From Paraburkholderia sabiae (GTDB lineage Bacteria; Pseudomonadota; Gammaproteobacteria; Burkholderiales; Burkholderiaceae): a DNA stretch of 64,000 nucleotides. Positions 48,832-57,400 of this stretch are shown here, in pieces (the stretch's first letter is position 1; each line of letters begins with the position of its first letter). The stretch lies in assembly GCF_030412785.1 (NCBI RefSeq), contig NZ_CP125295.1, positions 744,001 through 808,000 on the forward strand, in the 5' to 3' direction. The translations under genes were made by a program, and so were the position numbers. The notes beneath the pieces were generated by a model. It saw only the letters and a list, made by a program, of their open reading frames with translations, was not told the origin of the DNA and made no database searches.

Positions 48832-50139
48832 TTACATCAACCGTGCGTCGCGCGTCTCGCGCATGCACAGCACGCCAATCAGGCTCAGCACGGCAGCCGC
48901 CGACACGTACAGGCCGACCCACGACAGCCCGCCTTGCGCCGCGAGCATCTGCGCGATATACGGCGCCACCGATGCGCCGAGAATCCCGCCCAGGTTATAC
49001 GCGACGCCCGCGCCCGTGTAGCGCACATTGGTCGGGAACAGTTCGGGCAGCAGCGCGCCCATCGGTGCGAACGTGACGCCCATCAGGAACAGTTCGATGA
49101 TGAGAAACAGTTGCACGAGCGGCATCGAGCCGCTGCCGAGCAACGGCGCCATCGTGAAGCCCGACAGGATCGCCGCGATGCAGCCGACGATCAGCACCGG
49201 CTTGCGGCCGAAGCGATCGCTGGCCCACGCGGACAGCGGCGTGGCGAGCGCCATGAAGACGACGGCGACACACAGCATGCCAAGGAAGCTCTGCCGCGAG
49301 ATGTGCAGCGCCGACACACCGTACGACAGCGAGAACACCGTCGAGATGTAGAACAGCGTGTAGCAGACGACCATCGCGAACGCGCCGAGGATCACGGGCC
49401 CGAGGTGTTTGCCGAGCAGCGTCGCGACGGGCACGCGAACGCGTTCCTGACGATCGATGGCCGCCTGGAACGCCGGCGTTTCCGCGATTTTCAGGCGCAC
49501 GTACAGGCCGAGCGCGACCAGCACCGCGCTGACGATGAACGGCACGCGCCAGCCCCAGCTGCGGAACTGCTCGTCGGAGAGCGACAGCGCGAGGCCGAAG
49601 AACAGGCCGTTGGACGCGAGGAAGCCGATCGACGGTCCGAGTTGCGGGAACATGCCGAACCAGCCGCGTTTGCCGGCGGGCGCGTTTTCGGTGGCGAGCA
49701 GGGCGGCGCCGCCCCATTCGCCGCCGAGGCCGATGCCCTGGCCGAAGCGCAGCACGCACAGCAGGATCGGCGCGAGGCTGCCGATCGAATCGTAGCCGGG
49801 CACGAAGCCGATCAGCGTGGTCGACAGGCCCATCACCAGCAGCGACGCGACGAGCGTCGATTTGCGGCCGATGCGGTCGCCGAAGTGGCCGAACAGGAAC
49901 GAGCCGATCGGTCGGGCAATGAACGCGATGCCGAACGTCACGAACGCCGACAGCGCCTGAGCCGTCGCCGAGCCGTGCGGGAAGAACACGGGACCGATGA
50001 CGAGCGCCGCGGCTGTCGCGTAGACGTAGAAATCGTAGAACTCGATCGCGGTGCCGATGAAGCTCGCGAAGATCACGCGCGAGGCGCTGCTCTTGCTGCC
50101 CGCGCCGGGCTGGGCGCTGGAAAGGGGCGAGGTGGACAT
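48832..50139 (-). CDS. MFS transporter, metabolite:H+ symporter (MHS) family
   Basis: 435 residues, 12 membrane helices. The start FASFIGTAIEFYDFYVYATAAALV and the motif GRPIGSFLFGHFGDRIGRKSTL (loop 2-3), here as ARPIGSFLFGHFGDRIGRK, define the MHS group with ProP and ShiA. It imports a small acid or compatible solute that cannot be named. The ATG at 50139 has GGAGA just upstream; the longer frame at 50316 is Arg-rich and unlikely. Confidence 0.9.
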   Translation of the reverse strand: MSTSPLSSAQPGAGSKSSASRVIFASFIGTAIEFYDFYVYATAAALVIGPVFFPHGSATAQALSAFVTFGIAFIARPIGSFLFGHFGDRIGRKSTLVASLLVMGLSTTLIGFVPGYDSIGSLAPILLCVLRFGQGIGLGGEWGGAALLATENAPAGKRGWFGMFPQLGPSIGFLASNGLFFGLALSLSDEQFRSWGWRVPFIVSAVLVALGLYVRLKIAETPAFQAAIDRQERVRVPVATLLGKHLGPVILGAFAMVVCYTLFYISTVFSLSYGVSALHISRQSFLGMLCVAVVFMALATPLSAWASDRFGRKPVLIVGCIAAILSGFTMAPLLGSGSMPLVQLFLIIELFLMGVTFAPMGALLPELFPTNVRYTGAGVAYNLGGILGASVAPYIAQMLAAQGGLSWVGLYVSAAAVLSLIGVLCMRETRDARLM

Positions 50140-50558
50140 GCAGGGTCTCCAAATGTCGCGACGCAGCCGCGGGGCGGGCGGTGCGCCTTTGTGTGTCTGA
50201 GTGTAGGCGAAGCGGGAGCGCGCGCAATCGTGTGAACGACGGTGTGTCGGCGATGCGAGCGGACTCGCGACGCGAGACGTTGCACGTGCAACGAATCGAC
50301 AGCTTGCCGCGCGCAAGCGAAGCGCGAAGCAAACCGGACGGACGCGCGCGCGGGTGGCGCGGCAACGTGACGGTCGGACCGCGCGACGCGAGCGGGTGAG
50401 CTGGCGGCGCGCAGCGAGGGCCGGAGATTCCGGCGGATATTTAAAAAATTATAGCGAGGGCGGCGGCCGGGCGGCAAGGCGGCGTGCCTTGCTGCCTGTT
50501 GAGCGTTCGTTCGGGTGACTTGTCTTGCGCTTCAATGCACGCCGACGGCATCGCGCAT
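50140..50558. other. 419-bp region upstream of the MFS gene
   Basis: No gene. It is very GC-rich except for an AT-rich island at 50439-50454 that contains the MFS promoter candidate. A GCAAGGC/GCCTTGC dyad (50475-50494) sits beside it. Confidence 0.5.
50448..50477 (-). promoter_or_regulatory. Predicted promoter of the MFS transporter gene
   Basis: On the minus strand: TTGCCG (50472-50477), an 18-bp spacer, TATAAT (50448-50453). A perfect -10 in the only AT-rich patch of the region, about 310 bases before the ATG. Confidence 0.5.
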
Positions 50559-51065
50559 TCAATCGATCGTTTGTGCCTGCGGCGATGCGAACGTGCGCAG
50601 CTGGAACTTGCCGTTGTCGTTGAAGAGCCAGTCTTCGAACAGTTCGACCTGGCCTCTGCCGTTCAGCAATTTCGACGGCGGCAGCGGCAACGGCGCAGAG
50701 CGTCGGAGCGTGGCGAGCGCGGTGTTCTCCGCTTCATCGTCGCCGTTCGTGCGATACACGTTCGACGCGACGATCTGTCCATTGCGATCCACGACGAACG
50801 AAACGACGACGAGCGAACGCAGCATCGCTTGCGGGGTGCCGCGCAGCACATACGACGGGTTCCGTTCGACGATGCGTTGCGCAACAGCCGTGCGGTACTG
50901 ATCGAGCGTCAGGCTGTTGATGGCGGCGGGTGGAGGCGCGACGCTTGCGGCTGGCTGCGGCGGCGTGACGGTGAAACTGCAGGCCGCGCCTAGAAGCATG
51001 AAGGCGAGTGCCGCGGCTCGCTTGAACGTCGGGTGGATGCGGCTGGGAAGCGAGAGGCTGGACAT
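50559..51065 (-). CDS. TonB C-terminal-domain lipoprotein, unknown role
   Basis: 168 residues. A hydrophobic start ends in GAAC (Cys29, weak lipobox). The rest is a TonB-C-like domain (about 50-140, DQYRTAVAQRIVERNPSY, then SFVVDRNGQIVASNVYRTNG). No Pro-rich spanning region and no ExbB/ExbD partner, so it is unlikely to energise a receptor. The ATG at 51065 (MSSLSLPS) is preferred over 51080. Last core gene before the element. Confidence 0.75.
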   Translation of the reverse strand: MSSLSLPSRIHPTFKRAAALAFMLLGAACSFTVTPPQPAASVAPPPAAINSLTLDQYRTAVAQRIVERNPSYVLRGTPQAMLRSLVVVSFVVDRNGQIVASNVYRTNGDDEAENTALATLRRSAPLPLPPSKLLNGRGQVELFEDWLFNDNGKFQLRTFASPQAQTID

Positions 51066-51243
51066 CGCAATAACTCGCACGCGAGATGTATGTTCATCGT
51101 AGACGATGCGTGTTGCGATTCAATGAGCGTTGGTACGGATGTGCGGGGTAGCGCGCGTTGGTTGTCGAGGATGTTTTGCGGAACGGATGTGCGCTCCATG
51201 CGCTCGTTCGCTGAGTGCGAGCCAACGTTGGAAGGAGAAATCG

Positions 51244-51393
51244 GTGAGCGAAGCCAGTGGAGCGTTCGTCAGTACGACAGGAGAATTACAAAGGCAAGGA
51301 AGCGATGATCGCCGGAGAAATTCCGACTGGATTTTTGGCGATCAGGAAGAGGCGCAACAGGAAAAAGCTGGCGGAGGGTGTGTCCGCCAATAA
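51244..51393 (+). CDS. Small ORF next to the integrase (doubtful)
   Basis: A GTG start with GAAGGAG 6-7 bases upstream, 49 residues, hydrophilic (GSDDRRRNSDWIFGDQEEAQ). Not recognised. It could be a small element gene or a chance frame. Confidence 0.3.
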   Translation: MSEASGAFVSTTGELQRQGSDDRRRNSDWIFGDQEEAQQEKAGGGCVRQ

Positions 51394-51497
51394 ATAATCC
51401 GCCAGTTTCCGCGACATTCCACAAAATTGCATAATATCAATGGGTTGGTGTCATTTCATCACCGTAGCACGCTACAATATTCCGGCGCTATCCGCCA
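51367..51497. repeat. TCCGCCA repeats upstream of the integrase
   Basis: TGGCGGA at 51367-51373 and TCCGCCA at 51381-51387, 51396-51402 and 51491-51497. The first two form a 7-bp inverted repeat. Position and number resemble integrase arm-type sites. Confidence 0.45.
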
Positions 51498-51526
51498 CTT
51501 GGCGATGGGCTATACGATGGGCTGAA

Positions 51527-52723
51527 ATGGCACTCACGGACAGGCAGGCAAAAGCACTACAGGCTGGCGACAAGCCAGTTTTCGACGGGAAAGTTACGGG
51601 CTTGCTTCTCACTCCCGGCAAGACAGGCAGCAAGTGGACGCTACGCTTCACGAGTCCAGTAACGGGCAAGCGCCGCGATGCAGGACTTGGCGTCTATCCC
51701 GAAGTATCGATTGCCGACGCGCGAGAGAAGGCACTCGCGATGCGCAAATTGATCGACGGCGGAGCCGATCCCATCGACGCGCGCAACCGCGAACAGCAAG
51801 CTGCCAGCGTCGCCGCTGCTGCGCTCACCTTCGAGAAGGCGGCGCGCGAGCTTCATGGCGAACTCAAACCCGGATGGAAGAACGCGAAGCACGCCGCGCA
51901 GTGGATCAGCACGCTTGAAGCCTACGCGTTTCCGAAGATCGGCAACAAACCGCTTGGCGCGATCACGCCCGCCGATTGCGCGGACGTGTTGCGGCCTATC
52001 TGGCTGGACAAGGCCGAAACCGCCAGCCGTACCCGCCAACGTATGCACGCCGTGATGCAGTGGGCCTGGGCTCACGGCCATATCGTCGCGAACCCGGTAA
52101 GCGTTGTTGACCATATATTGCCGAAGCAGGGGACGAAGAAAGAGCATCAACCGGCGATGCCCTGGCGCGATGTTCCCGCGTTCGCAAAGGCGCAACTTCG
52201 GGATATCGAACTCCGCGATAACACCCGTGCGGCCCTGCTGTTCCTGATTCTCACGGCGGCGAGAAGTGGCGAAGTGCGCGGCGCGACATGGGCGGAGTTT
52301 GACCTCAACGTAGGTATCTGGACGGTTTCCGGCGAGCGCATGAAGGCGAAGGAGCCGCATCGCGTCCCGCTCTCGGTGGCGGCGCTCGCGCTCGTCAAGC
52401 GGCTGAAAGAACAGAAACAACACGAGACGTTGGTGTTCCCGTCGCCGCGTGGCAAGGTGCTATCCGATATGACCTTGACGGCGCTACTTCGCCGCGTGAA
52501 TGCAAAGAGCGATACGCCGGGCCGCGCCGCGACCGCGCACGGATTCCGAAGCTCATTCAGAGATTGGGCCAGCGAAAACGGCTATGCGCGCGACCTTGCC
52601 GAGCGGGCGCTCGCGCACACCATCGCGAACAAAGTTGAAGCGGCTTATCACCGCACGGATTTGCTCGAACAGCGACGGCCACTCATGGAGAAGTGGGCGG
52701 AACATGTCTGTTCGCAAAGGTAA
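51527..52723 (+). CDS. Tyrosine-type integrase (P4/DUF4102 family)
   Basis: 398 residues. The N-terminal DUF4102 domain (about 1-90, KALQAGDKPVFDGKVTGLLLTP) is followed by a SAM-like core-binding domain and the catalytic domain. R246 (TAARSGE), H338-x-x-R341 (HGFR) and nucleophile Y374 (AAYHR) are present, so it looks active. P4-type integrases often insert at tRNA or tmRNA genes; none is seen here, so the target site is unknown. The ATG at 51527 matches the family start. Confidence 0.94.
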   Translation: MALTDRQAKALQAGDKPVFDGKVTGLLLTPGKTGSKWTLRFTSPVTGKRRDAGLGVYPEVSIADAREKALAMRKLIDGGADPIDARNREQQAASVAAAALTFEKAARELHGELKPGWKNAKHAAQWISTLEAYAFPKIGNKPLGAITPADCADVLRPIWLDKAETASRTRQRMHAVMQWAWAHGHIVANPVSVVDHILPKQGTKKEHQPAMPWRDVPAFAKAQLRDIELRDNTRAALLFLILTAARSGEVRGATWAEFDLNVGIWTVSGERMKAKEPHRVPLSVAALALVKRLKEQKQHETLVFPSPRGKVLSDMTLTALLRRVNAKSDTPGRAATAHGFRSSFRDWASENGYARDLAERALAHTIANKVEAAYHRTDLLEQRRPLMEKWAEHVCSQR

Positions 52724-52826
52724 AAGGGAAGTCTCTAGACTGACTGCTGCGTACTGCCGTCTCCCCCAAGCGGGAGAAACGGCTATGCGCACATGCCCAA
52801 TAACAATTTAGGTCATGCCGCTACGT

Positions 52827-52961
52827 TCACTTCTTCTTTGGATCGTGAATCGGCAACGTGGGGTGCTTGGGTTTGGTTGGAGGATTCACGTGGTGCCTCC
52901 GGTCGTCTTTGCCATCTTCTCGTTTAGGTTTCGGGCCGGGGTTAATGCTCGTCATATTCAT
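52827..52961 (-). CDS. Small Pro/Lys-rich protein (44 aa), unknown
   Basis: MNMTSINPGPKPKREDGKDD at the start, then a Pro/Lys/His-rich end (HPTLPIHDPKKK). AAGGAAG stands directly before the ATG at 52961. Biased, protein-like composition, and it fills the gap between the integrase and the integrase remnant. Not recognised. Confidence 0.5.
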   Translation of the reverse strand: MNMTSINPGPKPKREDGKDDRRHHVNPPTKPKHPTLPIHDPKKK

Positions 52962-53139
52962 CGCTTCCTTTCCGTTGAAATGCAGTCATCATTCGCCATG
53001 CCGGGAAAATCTCACGCTCAAAGTAAGCGCGCAATTCCCACAGTCAATTTCGACGAATCGGGGAAAGATTTGGTATCGGACAACTCTGAAAATAGTTGGG
53101 GGTGTTGACGACTTGTGCTCGCCATTTCCCCTGCGCGCA

Positions 53140-53347
53140 CAGTTTCCGATCAAGCTTTCGGGATTGGACCAGCGAAGGCGGCTACGCTCGCGATCTGGCG
53201 GAATGGGCGTTTGTACGTACTGTCGCGAACAAGGTTGAAGCGAGTTATCACCGAACTGATTTGCTTGAACAGCGCCGCCCGATGATGGAAGCGTGGGCGG
53301 CGCACGTGGGCGGCGACCGACTTGCGCAAAGGGTCACGGCTCCCTAG
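53140..53347 (+). pseudogene. Integrase C-terminal remnant
   Basis: Only the last part of a second tyrosine integrase survives. HSFRSSFRDWTSEGGYARDL, then VANKVEASYHRTDLLEQRRP, follow the corresponding end of the intact integrase closely, including the catalytic Tyr. The Arg box and everything upstream are gone. The fragment shows an earlier insertion or a recombination between related elements. Its end overlaps the convergent 241-residue gene by 14 bases. Confidence 0.85.
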
Positions 53348-54059
53348 GGGCTAACTCGTCTTGCCGCGAAAACGTGAACGGATTTCCCGGGCTGGCGAAG
53401 CGAAGGCGGACGTCGTTGTTGGTGGGTGCAAAGTGTCCGCTCTTAAAAATGAAGTACGAGACGAGCAGGCCTATGCGTGTGTCTTGCGCCTCGTCCAGCA
53501 AATAACTGTTCTTTGGAAAAGTAAGTTGACCGTTCTTCGTTGCCACTATGGCTCGGCACGACGAGAGCAGACCCGGCAAATGCAGGAGCGGTCCACGACC
53601 TTTGGGCTGTAGTGGCTCAACTAGCAAATAGATTTGTGTATGACGATCTGCTTCGCCTGACCCGTTACTGTAACCTTGGACGCAAAGGGAGTCGGTGTGA
53701 AACTTTGCCCTAGGGGCCAAGAATGCACTGGCAGAAGGTGGATAGATGTCTGAGGCATGCTCTCCTGGAAAGGTCACAGCCTTCGCAAAAAAATAGGCTC
53801 GATCATTGACCGTGATTCGATTGCTTGAAATTACAATGTGTATCAGTTTCCCGTCCAAATCAGATTGCAATTCAGTATAGATTCCAGGTTCTCCGGGATT
53901 GGCGTAAGCAGCACTATCGCCGGATGCAATTGGAACCTCAAACACCGCTCTAGGCTGGGCAGTGTAGAAGGTGTCGTAATCATCGTAACTCTTTGATGCG
54001 CACGCCCCACCTGCATATGCGGCCAGAATAGCCGACAACACCGCAATCGCAAGCGTCAT
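53334..54059 (-). CDS. Hypothetical secreted or envelope protein
   Basis: 241 residues with a signal-like start (MTLAIAVLSAILAAYAGGAC; a lipid anchor at Cys20 is possible). The rest is soluble, with YDTFYTAQPRAVFEVP and later FFAKAVTFPGEHASDIYPP. Not recognised. Less GC-rich than the core, like the immunity gene beside it. It lies 89 bases downstream of that gene on the same strand; a link to the Rhs module is possible. Confidence 0.65.
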   Translation of the reverse strand: MTLAIAVLSAILAAYAGGACASKSYDDYDTFYTAQPRAVFEVPIASGDSAAYANPGEPGIYTELQSDLDGKLIHIVISSNRITVNDRAYFFAKAVTFPGEHASDIYPPSASAFLAPRAKFHTDSLCVQGYSNGSGEADRHTQIYLLVEPLQPKGRGPLLHLPGLLSSCRAIVATKNGQLTFPKNSYLLDEAQDTRIGLLVSYFIFKSGHFAPTNNDVRLRFASPGNPFTFSRQDELAPREP

Positions 54060-54148
54060 CTGTATGACTTTCCATCAGCGGCTTTCAGGTAATCGGAATT
54101 GTGAGCCCAGAAAACAGTCTCGCCGTGCACGTCAATAAAGACCGACCG

Positions 54149-54445
54149 TTAAAATTGTATTGAATTTATTACTCTTCCATCAGTAATATTAACCACCCCA
54201 CTAATATGGGCTGCGAAATTTGATTCCAGCAAATCGCCAAATGCCACGGGCGATATATGTGGCTTTTTGAAGTCAACTTCATCCATAACAACACTTCCGC
54301 TCATATGTCGCCAGAATTGAGCGTACTCCATGCAGTAAAGAAAAATATCGTCGCCAATTTTGCTATTATGCACAAGCAAAACTCCTATGCTTTGCCGATT
54401 TGAGGCATCGTCATCTTTTATAAAAAAATACGACCCATTTTCCAT
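54149..54445 (-). CDS. Presumptive Rhs immunity protein
   Basis: 98 residues, soluble, acidic (for example FFIKDDDASNRQS and MDEVDFKKP), no known fold recognised. It starts 23 bases after the Rhs stop with GGAAGGAAG before the ATG. Position directly after the toxin tip, small size, acidity and the same low GC are the hallmarks of cognate immunity genes. The function is inferred from context only. Confidence 0.6.
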   Translation of the reverse strand: MENGSYFFIKDDDASNRQSIGVLLVHNSKIGDDIFLYCMEYAQFWRHMSGSVVMDEVDFKKPHISPVAFGDLLESNFAAHISGVVNITDGRVINSIQF

Positions 54446-54468
54446 TTATTTCTTCCTTCCATGCGCGC

Positions 54469-57400
54469 TTATTCAGGGAATGCAGTTACTACTTTATTTG
54501 TACCTTTCTCAACGACTATTTTTATGGTGTTGAGAGTCGCCCCACTTCCCAATTTTCCGCCTTGAGTTCCCGCATTGGGGAATGGGATTGTATATGTTTC
54601 CCTCCTTCCTGGAGAGGTGGGAGTAATTCCCATGTCCTTGGCTTTTTTCCATGCTTGTTGCACCATGTGCATAGGGTTTTCAGAAAATATTCCATGCAAA
54701 TCTTTTGTCACGTCATCAGCACCGTGAAGTTTCACATGCTCTTTCCGAGAAAGTCCTGCCGGATCAAAGCCGCTCCAGTCTAATGGAGCGTCTGGGCCGC
54801 ATTTTAAGCCGAGAGGATCAACCCATCCAATGATATTGGGTGCGAACTGATAGGGATTCTGCCCGCCTTCGAGCCCAATCGGATCCTGACTAATGAATGA
54901 TCCAGTGTTGGGATCAAAGTACCGATGCCGGTTATAGTGCAGCCCCGACTCGTCATCGAAGTACTGTCCGGCCAACCGAATCGGCTGCTCAATCCGATGC
55001 GTCTCAACGTGATCGACCCTGCCCGTGACAGCGTAGTGCGCTTCCCAGACGATACCACCATCCGCATCGCGCAGGCGGACGGGCGCACCGTTCGGGTCGG
55101 TCTGGTAGAAGTAAAGTTGCTTAGATACACCGTCATCCGCCTGCAATGCCAGTGGCGCGAAGCTGCCCAGATGATACGCGTAGAAGTGTGCGGAAAGCGG
55201 ACCGTGTGCCACCTGCCGCCGCACTTCACCAGCCATCGCGTCGCCATCCCACAGGAACCACGTCTGCGATCCCTGCTGGCTGTGCGTCGCGCCTGGCCTG
55301 CGCACGTCGAGCGCCAGCTTGCCAATGCGTCGCCCCAGCGCATCGTACTGGTACGCCCACCGCTCGTTGCGCGTGTTCTCGAACCGCACCATCCGCCCGA
55401 ACGCATCCCATTCGAAGGCCTGGACGCCGTGTTCGCGACCCTGCCTTGTGACGAGCTGCCCCGCTGCGTCGAGTTGCCACACCCCGCCGTCCGCGTGCTG
55501 CAACTGGCGTCCGTGTTCATCGTCGCGCACGACCCTGAAACGATCCCCATGCGCGTCATGGAAGAAATGTTTCAGGCGTCCGGCTGGATCGGTATGTTCA
55601 ACAATGCGACCCAGCGGATCATAGCGAAACAGGTCGTGTCCCAGGCGGCTGTCTCTGCGTCCGGTGAGGTTGCCGCTGATGTCGTATTCAAAACGCGTTT
55701 CGTCGTCACGGTGACCCGCGCTGCGCGTGGCATGACGGCTCAGGCGTCCCGCGCGGTCGTATTCGTAGCCATGTTCGAGGTGGGTCGTGAACTGTGTGCG
55801 CGCCAACCGTCCCGCAACATCACGCGTAAAGCGGATAGGCTCGTGACCGTCAATCTGGACCGACTGGGGCTGACCGAGCGCATCATAGGTGTAGGCCAGT
55901 GTCTGCCCGAAGGTGGGATCGGCAGCTTGCAGCGTGCGTTTCTGGTCGCTCAGGCGGCCCGCCGCATTGTAGACGTATGCTAGCGTGCCCCTGGCATCGG
56001 CATGCTGCTGCGTTTCTTCCGTCAGGCGACCGTCTGCATCAAAGTCCCGCTCGACCGTAGCGTACCCGTTGCGCGCAAGGGTCAACTGGCCTCGCCGGTT
56101 ATACGCGAATTCCTCGTTTTCGGTGCCGCCCTCAACTGTGCGCCGCGTGATTCGCCCCAGCGGATCGCACGTCACCGCGAGCACATTGCCCAGCGGGTCG
56201 ATGCTCTGCGTCAGATGTCCTGCCGGGTTGTAGGTGTAGCGGCGTGAGCGACCGTCGTATCCCACTTCCTCGATAAGGCGGCCGGCCGCATCGCGGTTCA
56301 GATGCCACGTCTGTCCCAACGCGTTGGTCACGCCGACGAGCTGTTCCTCGGTGTCGTAGCGATAGCGCGTGATGCTGCCATCCGCTTCGGTGCGGCTAGC
56401 CAGCCGCCCCTGTCCGTAATAGCCGAAGCGCGTGACGTGGCCAGCTTCGTCGGTGTATTGCGTGAGGTTATCCTCAGCATCGTATTCACAGCGCACGAAG
56501 CGCGCGCCCGGCAGCGTACAGGCCGTGAGTCGCCCCCTGGCGTCCCACGAATAGAAGGCGGGTTCTTCGCCAGGCGATCGCCGCTCAACGAGTTTGCCGT
56601 GCGCATCATGCCGCAGCCGGGTAGTGCGCCCAACCGGGTCTGTCAGGGTCGTGAGATAACCCAGCGGATCATAGGTGAGCGTGGTGACCTGTTGGCCTGC
56701 GTCACGCACCTGCACGAGCTGGCCGCGAGCGTCATAGCCGAATTCCGTGACGATGCCCGAAGGCGTCGTCTGTTCCGTCAGCCTGCCGCACGAATCCCAC
56801 GCCTGTTTCCATACACCGCCCTCGGGATCGGTGATGGCAACAGGCCGCAGTTCGTCATCGTATTCGGTACGCGTGGCGCTGCGATCAGGCAGGGTATGGC
56901 CAATGAGACTGCCACACAGATCGTATTCCCATCGGGTCCGGTATCCGGCAGGGTCCACTTCCTCGATCGTGCGTCCGAGCCCGTCATAGCGATAGCTTGA
57001 TACGCCGCCCAGCGGATTCGTCAGCATGACGGGCAGACCGCGCTCATCACATTGCAGGCGCGTGAGGCCGCCGAGCGAATCGGTGATGTGCGTTTCCCGG
57101 TAGGTCAGATCGTATTCAAAGCGGTAGTCGTAAAGGCCGCCATCGCCCCACGCGTGATCGACGCGCCAGCGGCCATCATCGTGCTTTTGATGCGAGTAAT
57201 AGAACGACAGGCCGTTGCGGTCGGTATGACGCACGATCCGGTGTGCCGCGTCGTATTCGAAGCGGTACGGCTCGTCAAGCGCGTCATGAACCGCGACCAG
57301 ATCACCGGACGCCCTCTGCCGGTAGCGCACGAGCGGCCAGACGTGTCCTTGCGCATCGTGCAGCGTGATCGCGCCCAGACATCCGCGTACGTCCCCGGCC

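Larger units (their letters stand above)
51066..51526. other. 461-bp region before the integrase; likely left end of the element
   Basis: It contains a 49-codon frame (51244-51393), TCCGCCA repeats (51367-51497) and an AT-rich stretch (51388-51480) where the element's attachment site would be expected. The exact junction cannot be set without the other end. Confidence 0.4.

Noticed and set aside
50280..50500. GC-rich dyads near 50280-50500 as an origin or attachment site
   Set aside because: Low-complexity GC-rich sequence with short dyads expected by chance; only the TATAAT patch stood out.
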